Origin: Cupriavidus basilensis OR16
Lineage (GTDB): Bacteria > Pseudomonadota > Gammaproteobacteria > Burkholderiales > Burkholderiaceae
DNA length: 64,000 nt
Assembly: GCF_000243095.1 (NCBI RefSeq)
Contig: NZ_AHJE01000035.1
Span: 1 to 64,000 of the forward strand
Direction: 5' to 3'
Shown here: piece after piece, positions 10,127 to 20,172 of the stretch
How the letters are laid out: the number at the start of each line of letters is the position of its first letter
How positions within the stretch are numbered: the stretch's first letter is position 1
Notes under the pieces: model-generated
Database searches by the model: none
Told to the model about the DNA's origin: nothing
What the model saw: only the letters and a program-made list of their open reading frames with translations
Made by a program: the position numbers and the translations under genes

Positions 10127-11606
10127 TCAGGTGCCGGAAGCGACGGTCACGAACACGGGGTTCGAATAGAACCACAGGTCGTTGTAGTTGCGCGCGTTGA
10201 TGGCGTTAAAGCGCGGCGTATTTTCCGTCAGGTCCGTCTTCAGGTCGGGCAGCGGGTTGCCGTTGGCGGTCTCGCCCGGCACATTCATGCCGAGATTGGT
10301 GCCGCGCAGCCGGAAGTACTGGCTCCTGGCCGCATTGAAGGTGTAGGTCACCGTGTTGTAGCCATCCTTGTCCAGCTTCCAGTCGGCCTTGGTGAACGTG
10401 GCGATGACCTTGGTGGAGTCGTTGGTGTCCTTGCTGTAGCCCGGCGTGCCCGGCAAGGCACGCGGCGTGACATCGCCGGCGATCAGGTCGACGTGGTCCA
10501 CCGTGGGCTTGACGTTGACGTTGGCGCCGCTGTCCAGCGGGTACTCGAAATTGTTGCGATCCGGGGTCTTGAAGCGGATGGTCACGGTCACGCTGTCACC
10601 GGCACGGGCCTTGAGCTCACCGCCCATCTCGCGCTTGGCGCCACTCGCGGCCACGTTGAAGTCCAGCGCGTTGATGAGGTCGCCGAACACCGAGAACGCC
10701 TTGCCGGCACGCAGTCCATCCACCACCGCCTTGATGCCGCTGCCCTCCAGCCAGACATAGTTCCGGGCGTACTCGCCGGGGAAATAGCCGCTGCTGAACA
10801 GGCCACCGGCAGCCGACCATGCCCTCCACCGCGAATGCGATGTTCGGCGCGAGGTCATTGAATTCTCGGTAGTCGGCGGCCGTGTATTTGCCCGGATTGC
10901 GCGAGGGATGGTTGATCAGCGCGTAGCTGGTGTCGGGGAAGTTGGTCTTGAGCCAGGTGAACGCCTGGACCGCATCGGCGTGGGTGGAGAAGGTGCGCGG
11001 CGCCTTGGCGTTCCAGGCCGCCACGTCCGCCGCATCGAACATGGTGTCCGGGCGGCTGGTGAAGAAGTACTCGAATTCGTTAGCGCCCTTGACCGCCGTG
11101 GCGAGCGCGGGCGAACCGCTGAAGATGCCCACGTTGACGTGGTCATGAGTGGGCATGTCCCACTCGAAAGTCGAGAAGATCAGCTTGCCGGGGTAGCGGC
11201 CATCGGCCTGCAGTTGCTTGACGGCCGGAACTTCGTAGTTGGCCAGGCCCTTCGAGAACGGGACCGATCCGCCCGGGATGGCCGTGCCCGTATGATCGCG
11301 ATCCGACACGCGCAGGTGGTTCGACAAGGCCATCCAGTCGAGATTGTTAGCGGTGAAGGCCTGGTCGAGCACCGTGGTGAGCGGGCTCTGCGCGTCGTTC
11401 GATTCGATCGTGTGGACGTGCAGATCGCCGGTGGTCCACTTGCCGGTGACTTCGGCAACCGGCGGCGGCGTGACGGGCGTGCTCGGTGCGCTGGGCGCGG
11501 CCGGCGCGGTGTTGGCGGACTGTTCGCCATTGCCGTTGCAGCCGTAGAAGCCGCCGGCGATGCACAAGGAGGCCGCTAGGCCGAGGATGGATTTGGTGTG
11601 GCGCAT
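10127..11606 (-). pseudogene. PHP-domain (CehA/McbA-like) metallohydrolase lipoprotein, frameshifted
   Basis: Starts MRHTKSILG with a lipoprotein signal (lipobox near FYGC) and a Pro/Ala linker. The PHP metal motifs follow: GDLHVHT with the first HxH pair, then LDWMALSNHLRV, STHADAV and ALINHPSR. Near 10810-10825 the frame changes by one base (net +1 or -2). The first frame runs on as Arg-rich nonsense, while the second carries the rest from about GGLFSSGYFPGEYARN, including AGKAFSVFGDLINALDF, to the stop. Both halves look well conserved, so the lesion is recent or a sequencing error. If intact this would be an exported, membrane-anchored metal-dependent phosphoesterase or hydrolase of unknown substrate. 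Confidence 0.75.
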
Positions 11607-11973
11607 TGGATTCGATTTCCCTGATGACACTGTTTTGTATTGACCCGGTTTGTCCGCGCGTCCTTCGTCCGGGCGCGCTGGCAAGGTTCTTGTGGGCGCA
11701 GATATTGAGCAGTGTTCATGACAGGTATATGGCGTAAAGCCGACAAATTCAGTCTTTGGGTAAATCGATATACTCAACGGGGAAAATTCGTATCATCGAG
11801 ACGACATTCCGAACTACAGAATACAAAATCGCATACGCGAAGCCGCGCTTAATGCGCGCGTCATGCAAATCGGCTAGCGCCGAGAGAAGGGAGAGTCACT
11901 GCAACGAAGGGGGCCGGCCGTTGCGGCAAGCACTATAGTGAAGACTGTTTCCACCCAGCCAGAAGGATGCCGC
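11607..11973. other. AT-richer divergent intergenic region, 367 bp
   Basis: Separates the PHP-domain gene (-) from the DUF2501 gene (+). The centre (about 11740-11850) is clearly lower in GC than its surroundings, with several TATACT/TACAGAATAC-like hexamers. It probably contains both promoters, but no single -35/-10 pair with good spacing stands out. No gene or repeat was seen. Confidence 0.4.
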
Positions 11974-12450
11974 ATGAACGCCAGCCCCTATCGCACCACC
12001 GCCGTGAAGATCCTGATCGCCGCGCTGCTACCGGTGGCAGCGGCGCATGCGCAGCTCGGGGACCTGCTCAAAGGCGCCACGCAGAGCGGCACCGAGAGTT
12101 CGTCCGGCGGCCTGGGCAGCCTGGGCAGCAGTTTGGGCGGGATGGGTGGAATGCCCTCGCTGCAATCGCTGAGTTCGGGCAGTACCGGCAATGTCGCCGG
12201 GATCCTGGAGTATTGCGTGAAGAACAACTACCTTGGCGGCGCCAGCGGCGCCGCCTCGGTCAAGGACAAACTGCTGGGCAAGGTCGGCGGCGACTCGCCC
12301 ACGTCGGATGCCGGCTACACCAGCGGCGCCAAGGGCATCCTGAGCAGCAGCGATGGCAAGCAGTTCGACCTGAGCGGCGGCGGCCTCAAGGAACAGGTCA
12401 CCAAGCAGGTCTGCGACAAGATCCTCGCGCAGGGCAAATCGCTGCTGTAG
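11974..12450 (+). CDS. DUF2501 (YjjA-like) exported protein
   Basis: 158 residues. The ATG at MNASPYRTTAVK has AGAAGGA seven bases upstream; the earlier in-frame ATG does not. The signal peptide ends near AHAQLG. A Gly/Ser-rich linker follows (GGLGSLGSSLGGMGGM), then the conserved part: NVAGILEYCVKNNYL, a SVKDKLLGK segment and KEQVTKQVCDKILAQ. The two Cys are probably disulfide-bonded in the periplasm. The family is widespread and of unknown function. Confidence 0.85.
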   Translation: MNASPYRTTAVKILIAALLPVAAAHAQLGDLLKGATQSGTESSSGGLGSLGSSLGGMGGMPSLQSLSSGSTGNVAGILEYCVKNNYLGGASGAASVKDKLLGKVGGDSPTSDAGYTSGAKGILSSSDGKQFDLSGGGLKEQVTKQVCDKILAQGKSLL

Positions 12451-12490
12451 GGCAAATGGGTTCAGCGCTGGGTTAGCGCCAGGCTAGCCC

Positions 12491-14047
12491 TCAGGCGGGC
12501 GACAGGCGGAAGGCCGACACGGCATGGTGCAGCGCGCCGGCCTGGTCTTCCAGGGACGTGGCGGCCGCGCTCGCCTGCTCCACCAGCGCCGCATTCTGCT
12601 GCGTCATCTGGTCCATCTGCGCGACCGCGCGATTGACCTCCTCGATGCCGGTGCGCTGCTCGGCGGTGGCCGAGGCGATGCCATCCATGATGGCCGTCAC
12701 GCGGCCGACCGCGTTGACGATCTCCGCCATGGTCTGCCCGGCCTGCTCCACCAGTGCCGAGCCGCTATCGACCTGGCCCACCGACTCGACGATCAGCGTC
12801 TTGATTTCCTTGGCCGCGCCCGCGCTGCGCTGCGCCAGGTTGCGCACCTCGCCCGCCACCACCGCAAACCCGCGGCCTTGCTCGCCGGCGCGCGCGGCTT
12901 CCACCGCCGCGTTCAGCGCCAGGATATTGGTCTGGAAAGCGATGCCGTCGATTACCCCGATGATGTCATTGATCTTGCGCGAGCTGGCGGTGATGCCGCG
13001 CATCTTGTCCACCACCTGGCTGACCACGCTGCCGCCCTGCTGCGCAATCTGGGAGGCATCGGCCACGTATTGGCTAGCCTCCTTGGCGTTGTCGGCGTTC
13101 TGGCGCACGGTCGCAGTGATCTGCTCCATGCTGGCGGCGGTCTGCTGCAGCGATGCTGCCTGTTGCTCGGTGCGGCTCGACAGGTCGGTATTGCCCGAGG
13201 CAATCTCCTGCGCCGCCGAGGTGATGGAATCGGCCGATTGCTGGATGCCGGCCACCGTGCCGGCGAGCTGGTCGCGCATATGGCCGATCGCGTACATCAG
13301 GCTGGCGCGATCGTCCGGGTGGGTCTCGACGCGCGCCGTGAGGTCACCGCTGGCGATGCGCAGGGCAAGCGCCGCGGCGGTAGCGGGTTCGCCGCCCACC
13401 GAGCTCTGGATGCTGCGGATCAGCAGCGTGGCGACCGCGGAAATCACGATGCCCAGCAGCACCAGCAGCCCCAGCGATTGATACAGCGAGGAGCGGAACT
13501 GCGCCTCCACGTCATCCATGTACGTGCCAGCGACCAGGTCCCAGCCCCACGGCTTGAAGCGCGCCACGTAGCCGAGCTTGGGACTCGGCTGGTCGCTGCC
13601 CGGCTTGGGCCACCAGTAGTCCAGGTGGCCGACGCCTGCGGCCGACGCGCCGCGGGCCGCGATATCGGCATACAAGGCGTTGCCCTTGGCATCCTTGAAG
13701 CCGAGCATGTTCTTGCCATTGAGCTTGGCGTTGATGGGATGCATCAGCAGCACGGAATCCGCGCCGACGATGGTGATGTAGCCATCCTTGCCATAACGCT
13801 GCGCGGCGACGCGAGCCATGGCCTGGGCCTTGGCATCGGCCTCGGACATCTTGCCTTGGCGCGCCAGCTCGGCATAGTCGCTCACCAGGGAGAGCGACAT
13901 GTCGACGATGTTAGCCAGCTCGCCGCGGCGATCGGCCATTTGCATCTGGCGGGTCTGGAAGGCGTGCATCACGGTCAGCAGCAGCAAGCCGAGCCAGGCC
14001 ATCACAAGGGGAATCCAGAGCTTTTTTCGCAGGGTCAGACGATTCAT
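12491..14047 (-). CDS. Methyl-accepting chemotaxis protein with Cache sensor
   Basis: 518 residues from [11 protein letters not shown]. Membrane helix 1 is at residues ~10-30. A periplasmic single-Cache-type domain follows ([20 protein letters not shown] and [14 protein letters not shown] are typical), then helix 2 near 190-210, a HAMP segment and the signalling domain with its hairpin tip ([29 protein letters not shown]). It should sense a small extracellular ligand, often an organic acid or amino acid in this architecture, and drive CheA/CheW. It is isolated from other chemotaxis genes. No lesion seen. Confidence 0.93.
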   Translation of the reverse strand: MNRLTLRKKLWIPLVMAWLGLLLLTVMHAFQTRQMQMADRRGELANIVDMSLSLVSDYAELARQGKMSEADAKAQAMARVAAQRYGKDGYITIVGADSVLLMHPINAKLNGKNMLGFKDAKGNALYADIAARGASAAGVGHLDYWWPKPGSDQPSPKLGYVARFKPWGWDLVAGTYMDDVEAQFRSSLYQSLGLLVLLGIVISAVATLLIRSIQSSVGGEPATAAALALRIASGDLTARVETHPDDRASLMYAIGHMRDQLAGTVAGIQQSADSITSAAQEIASGNTDLSSRTEQQAASLQQTAASMEQITATVRQNADNAKEASQYVADASQIAQQGGSVVSQVVDKMRGITASSRKINDIIGVIDGIAFQTNILALNAAVEAARAGEQGRGFAVVAGEVRNLAQRSAGAAKEIKTLIVESVGQVDSGSALVEQAGQTMAEIVNAVGRVTAIMDGIASATAEQRTGIEEVNRAVAQMDQMTQQNAALVEQASAAATSLEDQAGALHHAVSAFRLSPA

Positions 14048-14320
14048 GGCGTTCGCTATTCGGGACAATGGCCGGTAATGCAGGAGGCATGCGGCATCCT
14101 CGGATATCGGAACGCGGCTCGCCTTCTTTAGCGGCAGGCGGAACAAATCGGATCGAAAGCGCCATGAAGCGCGAAACATGCCACCCAAAACACCAAAATG
14201 GCGGCAGGCTGCGCCGCGCCGGAACGCTCGCGCACCAGCGCGGTGCAAAAAAACGCCTGCCATCGGCCACCGGAAACACGCGAAATACGGCTACAATGCG
14301 CCTCGCATTCCACTCAGTAA

Positions 14321-14340
14321 TTGCAATTGACTTGCAATTG
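14321..14340 (+). repeat. Direct repeat of TTGCAATTG, 11-bp period
   Basis: TTGCAATTG occurs at 14321-14329 and 14332-14340, one helical turn apart, between a TACAAT hexamer (14292-14297) and the cobalamin riboswitch. AT-rich sequence is rare here. It may be the operator of a transcription factor acting in addition to the riboswitch. No known regulator can be assigned. Confidence 0.45.
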
Positions 14341-14347
14341 GACTGCT

Positions 14348-14592
14348 AAGGGTTCAAAGGTGCCCCCGGCGTGCAGCGCACGGCGGGGGTTAAACGGGAA
14401 ACAGGTGCGCCGCCGGCCAGGCCGCGGCAAATCCTGTGCTGCCCCCGCAACGGTCAGCAGGTACAAAGGTGTCACGCCGCGCCCCAACAAGCTGCGGCAG
14501 CCACTGCGCATCATCGCGCGGGAAGGCGGCACCCCGGACGCGCGCCCCCTGCGGCAAGCGTCCCCCTGCGAGCCCGGATACCGGCCTTCGAA
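14348..14592 (+). promoter_or_regulatory. Cobalamin (B12) riboswitch
   Basis: Shows the family's conserved blocks in order: AAAGGTGCCCCC, GGGGTTAAACGGGAAACAGG, then CCTGTGCTGCCCCCGCAACGG (the B12-box region), GGTCAGCAGG, and the closing AGCCCGGATACCGGCC. Spacing and order match the AdoCbl class. It sits 135 bp before the TonB-receptor start, so adenosylcobalamin should repress this receptor and, if co-transcribed, the PepSY and NiCoT genes. The translation start is well downstream, so premature termination or long-range occlusion is possible. Confidence 0.93.
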
Positions 14593-14726
14593 CGATCATC
14601 GAGGCTGCGGACGGGCGGCCAGGCGTGAGACGGCTGGCCGCGTGCCTGGCCGTCACCGCGCTCGTCCGTGGCTGGTTCGTTTATTGCCGCCGGGCGGGGT
14701 CGCTCGCGGCCAACGATGGAAAGCCC

Positions 14727-16997
14727 ATGTCCGCGCGCCCTCACAGTACCCGCACCGCCTCGCCGGCGGCCGTCAGTCCGCTATCGCATGGCACGCACCG
14801 CCACGTTCCCAAGCCGCGCAAGCTAGCGCACCAGTGCGCGCTCGCGCTTTCGCTGGGGGCGTTTGCCGGCCTCGGCGCGGATGCCGCCTGGGCAGCGGAC
14901 GACGCGCAACCGTCAGAGCGAATGCGATCGCAGCTGTCCGGCAAGGACGCCGCCGTGCTGCCGCCGGTGGTAGTCAGCAGCGCCTCGCAGCCGCCCGGGC
15001 TGGCGCTGTCCGAGCCCACCAGCACCGGCAGCCGCTTGGGCCTGACGCCACTGGAGACCCCGGCCAGCGTGGAAGTGCTGTCCGGCGACACCATTCGCGA
15101 ACGCGGCGATTTGTCGGTGCGCGAGGCCGTGACCCGCGCCACCGGCATCACCTCCAATGGCGCGCCCGGCAACGGCGGGACCGCGCTCGCGGCACGGGGC
15201 TTCGCAGGACAAGGCTCGGTGATGCAGCTGTACGATGGCACGCGCCTTTACGTGGCCTCGGGCACCGTCACCTTCCCCTTCGATACCTGGTCGGTTGACC
15301 GCATCGAAGTGCTGCGCGGCGCGGGCTCGGTCATGGTTGGCGAGGGCGCGATCGGCGGCGTGGTCAACGTGATTCCCAAGAAGCCGGTGCGCGCGCCGAT
15401 CGCCAACGAGCTGCAGCTCACCGGCGGCACCCAGAAAACGGCGCGTGCCGCCTTCGACAGTGGCGGCGCGCTCAACGAGGCCCTCTCCTACCGCTTGAAC
15501 GCCAACTACGGCCGCTCCGGCGGCTGGGTGGACCGGGGCGACTCGAACAGCCTGGCGGTGTCAGCCGCGGTGCGGCTGGACGTATCGCCCGAGTTCAACC
15601 TGACGCTGTCCTACGACGACGCCGACCAGCACCCGATGCAATACCTGGGCACGCCGCTGGTCAACGGCAGCCTGGACACTTCGCTGCGCAAGAAGAACTA
15701 CAACGTGGGCGATGCCGAGATTACCTACCGCGACCGCTGGACCCGGCTCGCGGCGCAGTGGCAGCCCAACGAGCGCGTCACGGTGCGCAACCAGTTCTAT
15801 TACCTCACCAGCCAGCGCCACTGGCGCGATGCCGAGTCCTATGCCTTCCTGCCCGCGACCGGCCAGGTGCGCCGCACCGACTACCTGGAGATCCTGCACG
15901 ACCAGGAACAGGTGGGCGACCGCGCCGACCTCAAGCTCGACGGCCAGCTGTTCGGCTTGGCCAATACGGCCATGGTGGGTTTCGACGTCAACCGGATCAA
16001 CTTCACCCACAGCAACAACTCGCCCTACGGCGGCGCGTCCACCGTGAACGCCTATCAGTTCGACCCGGGCCAGTTCTTCAGCCCGCCGGGCGTCGTCACG
16101 TCGCCGCGCTTGCGTACCCACACCACGCAGTACGCGCTGTTTGGCGAAGACCGCCTCAAGCTGACCCGGCAATGGTCGGTGATCGGCGGCGTGCGGCTCG
16201 ACCATGCCGAACTGGAGCGCGGCAACCTGGTCTCCGGCGACGACTGGACCCGCAGCTTCAACAACGTCACCTGGCGCGCGGGCACGGTCTACGAATTCAC
16301 ACCCGCCTTTTCCGTCTACGCGCAGTACGCTACGGCCACCGACCCCCTTGGCGCACTGATCACCACCTCGGATGCGCAAAAGGACTTCAAGCTCGCTACC
16401 GGCAGGCAGATCGAAGCCGGGGTCAAGCAGTCGTTCTGGAACCAGCGCGGCGAGTGGACCTTTGCCGCCTACCAGATCGTCAAGAAGAACCTCCTCACGC
16501 GCGATGCCGGCAACCCGGCGCTCTCGGTGCAGGTAGGCGAGCAGTCCTCGCGCGGGCTGGAAGCCTCGGTCAGCGTGGAGCTGATGCGCGGCCTGCGCGT
16601 GGACGCCAACGGCACGGTGCTGCGCGCCCGCTACGACGACTTCGCGGAAAGCGTGAACGGCGCGCTGGTCTCGCGCAATGGCAACGTGCCGACCAGCGTG
16701 CCGCAGCAAGCGGCCAACCTGTGGCTGACATGGGCCTTCGCACCGCAGTGGCAGCTGGGCGGCGGCCTGCGCTATGTGGGCAAGCGCTACACCAACAACG
16801 CCAATACCGCCACCATGCCGTCGTACACGGTGGTGGATGCCTCACTCCAATGGCGCGTATCGCGCAAGACGGCGCTGACGCTGCGCGTATACAACCTGTT
16901 CAACCGCGACTACGCCGAGTCCTCCGGCAACAGCGGCAGCCAGTGGCTGCTGGGCCGGCCGCGCGCCGCCGAGCTGTCAGCCAACTTCTACTTCTAA
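14727..16997 (+). CDS. TonB-dependent outer-membrane receptor (siderophore/cobalamin type)
   Basis: 756 residues from MSARPHST with GGAAAG upstream; the 97 further in-frame codons overlap the riboswitch and are non-coding. The signal peptide ends around AAWAADD. The plug domain follows (LTPLETPASVEVLSGDTI; DRIEVLRGAGSVMVGEGAIGG), then a 22-strand-type barrel ending in the usual aromatic NFYF. By sequence it resembles ferric-siderophore receptors, but the cobalamin riboswitch in front points to a corrinoid or cobalt-chelate ligand. The following PepSY gene starts 7 bp after its stop. It is intact. Confidence 0.92.
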   Translation: MSARPHSTRTASPAAVSPLSHGTHRHVPKPRKLAHQCALALSLGAFAGLGADAAWAADDAQPSERMRSQLSGKDAAVLPPVVVSSASQPPGLALSEPTSTGSRLGLTPLETPASVEVLSGDTIRERGDLSVREAVTRATGITSNGAPGNGGTALAARGFAGQGSVMQLYDGTRLYVASGTVTFPFDTWSVDRIEVLRGAGSVMVGEGAIGGVVNVIPKKPVRAPIANELQLTGGTQKTARAAFDSGGALNEALSYRLNANYGRSGGWVDRGDSNSLAVSAAVRLDVSPEFNLTLSYDDADQHPMQYLGTPLVNGSLDTSLRKKNYNVGDAEITYRDRWTRLAAQWQPNERVTVRNQFYYLTSQRHWRDAESYAFLPATGQVRRTDYLEILHDQEQVGDRADLKLDGQLFGLANTAMVGFDVNRINFTHSNNSPYGGASTVNAYQFDPGQFFSPPGVVTSPRLRTHTTQYALFGEDRLKLTRQWSVIGGVRLDHAELERGNLVSGDDWTRSFNNVTWRAGTVYEFTPAFSVYAQYATATDPLGALITTSDAQKDFKLATGRQIEAGVKQSFWNQRGEWTFAAYQIVKKNLLTRDAGNPALSVQVGEQSSRGLEASVSVELMRGLRVDANGTVLRARYDDFAESVNGALVSRNGNVPTSVPQQAANLWLTWAFAPQWQLGGGLRYVGKRYTNNANTATMPSYTVVDASLQWRVSRKTALTLRVYNLFNRDYAESSGNSGSQWLLGRPRAAELSANFYF

Positions 16998-17004
16998 GCC
17001 GGCC

Positions 17005-18498
17005 ATGGCAAACACCTGCTGGCGCTTCACGCGCCGCTGGCTCTACCTGGTGCACCGCTGGGCCGGCATCGCTGGCAGCCTGCTGATCGCCATGTGGTTT
17101 CTTTCGGGGCTGGTCATGATGTACGTGGCCTTTCCCGCGCTGACCGACACAGAACGCCACGCCGGGCTTTCGCCGCTGGACTTGCCTGGGGTGCAAATCA
17201 CACCGGATGCGGCCATGGCCAGCGCGGGCCTCGCCCGCTTTCCGCGCAGCCTGCGCCTGGAGATGATGGGCACGCACCCGGTCTACCGGATGATCGACTG
17301 GAGCGGCAAGCCGCATACCGTCTCCGCCCGCGACGCCGCGCGCATCGAGCAGGTGGACGCGGTTGCCGCGCAAGCCATCGCGCAGCGCTTTTCCGGCGCA
17401 GCCGGGGCGCGCTGGGTGGAAACCGCCGAGCGCGACCAGTGGACCGTGCCCAACGGGCTCAATCCATGGCGCCCGCTGCATCGCATCGCGCTGGACGACG
17501 CCGCTGGAACGGAGCTGTATGTGTCGGCCCGGACCGGCGAGGTGATGCGCGACACGAATCGGGCCGAGCGCCTCTGGAACTGGCTGGGTTCAGTGCCGCA
17601 CTGGCTGTATTTCACGCCGGTGCGGGCCGACCCGCCGCTATGGCGACAGGTAGTGCTGTGGACGTCCGGCGTGTGCATCGCCGTGGCCGTCAGCGGCATC
17701 TGGATCGGCTGGCTGCGGCTGCGCGTGCGCCGCCGGTTTGCGCATGGCAGCGCCCGCGGCACCTCGCCCTATCACGGCTGGATGGCGTGGCACCATATCG
17801 CCGGGCTGGCCGCCTCGCTGTTCCTGCTGGCGTGGCTGGCCAGCGGCTGGCTGTCGGTCAATCCCAACCAGTGGTTTCCCGGGCGCGCGTTTGCGCAGCC
17901 AGCGCTGGAACGCTACGCCGGAGCAACCCTGCCGCGCTTTCCCGCCGGCGATGGCGCGGCGCTGGCGCGCCTGCTGCCCGGCACCGCGGCGCCCCCACGG
18001 GAGATCAGGCTGGCCTGGCAGGCCGGCGTGCCGGTCATGCTGGTGGCGACCGCGGTCACGACGCAAGCCTATCGCGCCGACACCGGCGCGCCGCTGGCGC
18101 TCCCGGCCGAGACCCTGGCGCAGGCAGCCGCGCGGCTGATGCCGGGTGCCACCGTCGCCGGCAGCGACCTGCTGCACGAGGATGACGCCTACTGGTACAG
18201 CCATCACCAGCCGCGCAAGCTGCCGGTGCTGCGCGTGCGCTTTGACGACGCCGCCGCCACGTGGGCGTACATCGACCCGGACACGGGCAACCTGCTGGGC
18301 CGCGGCGACCGCAGCCTGCGCGCCTACCGATGGCTGTTCCATGCCGCCCACAGCTGGGACTTTGGCTGGCTAGTGCGCCATCGCCCGGCCTGGGACGCGA
18401 CGGTCTGGTTGCTTTCGCTTGCCGGGCTGGTAGTCTCGGTCAGTGGCGTGGTGATTGGCTGGCGCAGGTTGTTTCGCGGACGCCGGCGCCGGGCATGA
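17005..18498 (+). CDS. PepSY-domain inner-membrane protein
   Basis: 497 residues starting seven bases after the receptor stop. About four membrane helices: residues ~20-45 (LLIAMWFLSGLVMMYVAF), ~215-235, ~260-280 (WHHIAGLAASLFLLAWLASGW) and the C-terminal LLSLAGLVVSVSGVVIGW. Two periplasmic PepSY-like domains lie between them, and several membrane His could bind heme. Proteins of this class (PiuB/FegB-like) accompany siderophore receptors and are thought to help reduce or release the metal in the periplasm. Here the partner is a B12-regulated receptor, so handling of a cobalt or corrinoid ligand is inferred. Confidence 0.85.
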   Translation: MANTCWRFTRRWLYLVHRWAGIAGSLLIAMWFLSGLVMMYVAFPALTDTERHAGLSPLDLPGVQITPDAAMASAGLARFPRSLRLEMMGTHPVYRMIDWSGKPHTVSARDAARIEQVDAVAAQAIAQRFSGAAGARWVETAERDQWTVPNGLNPWRPLHRIALDDAAGTELYVSARTGEVMRDTNRAERLWNWLGSVPHWLYFTPVRADPPLWRQVVLWTSGVCIAVAVSGIWIGWLRLRVRRRFAHGSARGTSPYHGWMAWHHIAGLAASLFLLAWLASGWLSVNPNQWFPGRAFAQPALERYAGATLPRFPAGDGAALARLLPGTAAPPREIRLAWQAGVPVMLVATAVTTQAYRADTGAPLALPAETLAQAAARLMPGATVAGSDLLHEDDAYWYSHHQPRKLPVLRVRFDDAAATWAYIDPDTGNLLGRGDRSLRAYRWLFHAAHSWDFGWLVRHRPAWDATVWLLSLAGLVVSVSGVVIGWRRLFRGRRRRA

Positions 18499-18555
18499 GT
18501 CCCGGCCTGGCATCCATCCATCCACTTAGAATCCCCGATTTTTCACGGACCGCCC

Positions 18556-19614
18556 ATGTTCCGCTTTCTAGCCAGCATCTTCAACGACCAGGACGCCGAC
18601 GTGCGCCGCAAGGTCGCTGCGCTCTACGCCTTCCTGGTCGCCGCCAATGTGGGGGCCTGGCTGTGGGCACTGGTAGCGTTGCGCGACCACCCCATGCTGC
18701 TGGCGTCCGCGGTGCTGGCCTACACGCTCGGCCTGCGCCACGCCGTGGACGCCGACCATATCGCCGCCATCGACAACGTCACGCGCAAGCTGATGCAGGA
18801 AGGCAAGCGCCCGGTGACGGTCGGCTTCTTCTTCTCGCTTGGCCACTCCACCGTTGTCACGCTGATGTCGATCGGCATCGCGGTTGCCGCCGCCGCGCTG
18901 CAAACGCGCTTTGCAGACATGAAAGCCGTGGGCGGCATGATCGGCACCAGCGTCTCGGCGCTGTTCCTGTTCCTGCTGGCCTTCTTCAACCTGCTGATCC
19001 TGATCTCCGTGTGGCGCGCCTTTCGCGCGGTCAAGCGCGGCGAAGCGCTCAAGGAGCAGGACCTGGACCTGCTGCTGAACAACCGCGGCGTGCTCTCGCG
19101 GCTATTCCGCCCGCTGTTCCGGCTGGCCAGCCGCAGCTGGCACCTGTTCCCGATGGGACTGCTGTTTGGCCTCGGCTTCGACACCGCCACCGAGGTGGCG
19201 CTGTTCGGCCTGTCCGCCGCCGAAGCCGCCAAGGGCGTGCCGTTCTGGACCATCATGGTGTTCCCGGCCCTGTTCACCGCCGGCATGTCGCTGGTGGACA
19301 CCACCGACGGCATCCTGATGCTGGGCGCCTACGGCTGGGCCTTCACCAAGCCGATCCGCAAGCTCTACTACAACATGACCATCACGCTGGTCTCGGTGGT
19401 GGTCGCGGTGGTCATCGGCGGCATCGAAGCGCTCGGGCTGATTGCCGACAAGCTCGGGCTGGAAGGGGGGCTGTGGGATGTGATCGGCGAGCTGAATGCG
19501 CATTTCGGCATGCTCGGCTATGTGATCATCGGCGTGTTCGTGCTGAGCTGGCTGATCTCGATGGTGGTGTACCGGGTCCGGCGTTACGATGAGATCGAGG
19601 TGCGGATGGGGTGA
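18556..19614 (+). CDS. hoxN: NiCoT-family cobalt/nickel permease
   Basis: 352 residues, eight predicted membrane helices. The signature RHAVDADHI lies at residues 61-69 in helix 2; FFFSLGHSTVV and GLGFDTATEVALF are the other conserved family segments. NiCoT permeases import Co2+ and/or Ni2+ with high affinity. It follows the PepSY gene by 57 bp in the same direction and is likely part of the riboswitch transcript, so cobalt is the probable substrate. No hydrogenase or urease genes are near, which weighs against a nickel role. Confidence 0.88.
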   Translation: MFRFLASIFNDQDADVRRKVAALYAFLVAANVGAWLWALVALRDHPMLLASAVLAYTLGLRHAVDADHIAAIDNVTRKLMQEGKRPVTVGFFFSLGHSTVVTLMSIGIAVAAAALQTRFADMKAVGGMIGTSVSALFLFLLAFFNLLILISVWRAFRAVKRGEALKEQDLDLLLNNRGVLSRLFRPLFRLASRSWHLFPMGLLFGLGFDTATEVALFGLSAAEAAKGVPFWTIMVFPALFTAGMSLVDTTDGILMLGAYGWAFTKPIRKLYYNMTITLVSVVVAVVIGGIEALGLIADKLGLEGGLWDVIGELNAHFGMLGYVIIGVFVLSWLISMVVYRVRRYDEIEVRMG

Positions 19615-19710
19615 GGCGGGCGTCGCAGCTTAGCCGCTGCAACGCGAACACGAGACCGCCAACGTCGCGCGTGGCATCGGCCAGCGCATTGGCAGTCTCG
19701 ACATCCCTGG

Positions 19711-20172
19711 TCATTTCTCGGCCACAGTCCACTCCGCACGACTCGCCGCAACCAGGACGGCCCAATCATCCGGCGGATTTCCCCGCCCGAGCATTTTTTC
19801 GAATACCGCGTAGGGATCTGACTTGCTGCCCGCAGAACGCAGAGTCTGCTCATCGTTCACCCAGGCGAACACGATCACCTTCGAGCGAGAATCGTAGCGG
19901 AAGAACAGACGGAACCGGCGCCCGACCTTCGCCCGCCGCCAGTGCCGGTATGCCTCGCCAAGGGTATTGCCTTGCCGGAACTCTTCCCGTGAAGGGTCTC
20001 CGGGCACAACGTCCAATATCAACTGGCTCAAGGCGCGGAACAGTTTGACGTTGGCATTGCGATCGCATCCCACTGGGTCATTCTGTCGCGCGCGCTGCGC
20101 TGCCCCGTGCAACTTCCGCAGTTGTTCAATCACCCCCTCATGAAACAGTAACGTCCAGCCATGGCGTTGCAT
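19711..20172 (-). CDS. yhaV: YhaV-type toxin of a type II toxin-antitoxin module
   Basis: 153 residues; the ATG overlaps the antitoxin stop (ATGA). It matches the YhaV ribonuclease family: WTLLFHEGVIEQLRKL at the start, a central PSREEFRQGNTLG segment, RRFRLFFRYDS, VIVFAWVNDEQTLR and KSDPYAVFEKML. YhaV cleaves mRNA in a translation-dependent way and is neutralised by PrlF. The gene is less GC-rich than its neighbours, which suggests later acquisition. The pair sits exactly where the ChlD extension of the upstream chelatase gene would continue. Confidence 0.9.
   Translation of the reverse strand: MQRHGWTLLFHEGVIEQLRKLHGAAQRARQNDPVGCDRNANVKLFRALSQLILDVVPGDPSREEFRQGNTLGEAYRHWRRAKVGRRFRLFFRYDSRSKVIVFAWVNDEQTLRSAGSKSDPYAVFEKMLGRGNPPDDWAVLVAASRAEWTVAEK

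Noticed and set aside
18498-18556. Second riboswitch before the NiCoT gene
   Set aside because: The gap is only 57 bp and has none of the cobalamin or NiCo riboswitch motifs.
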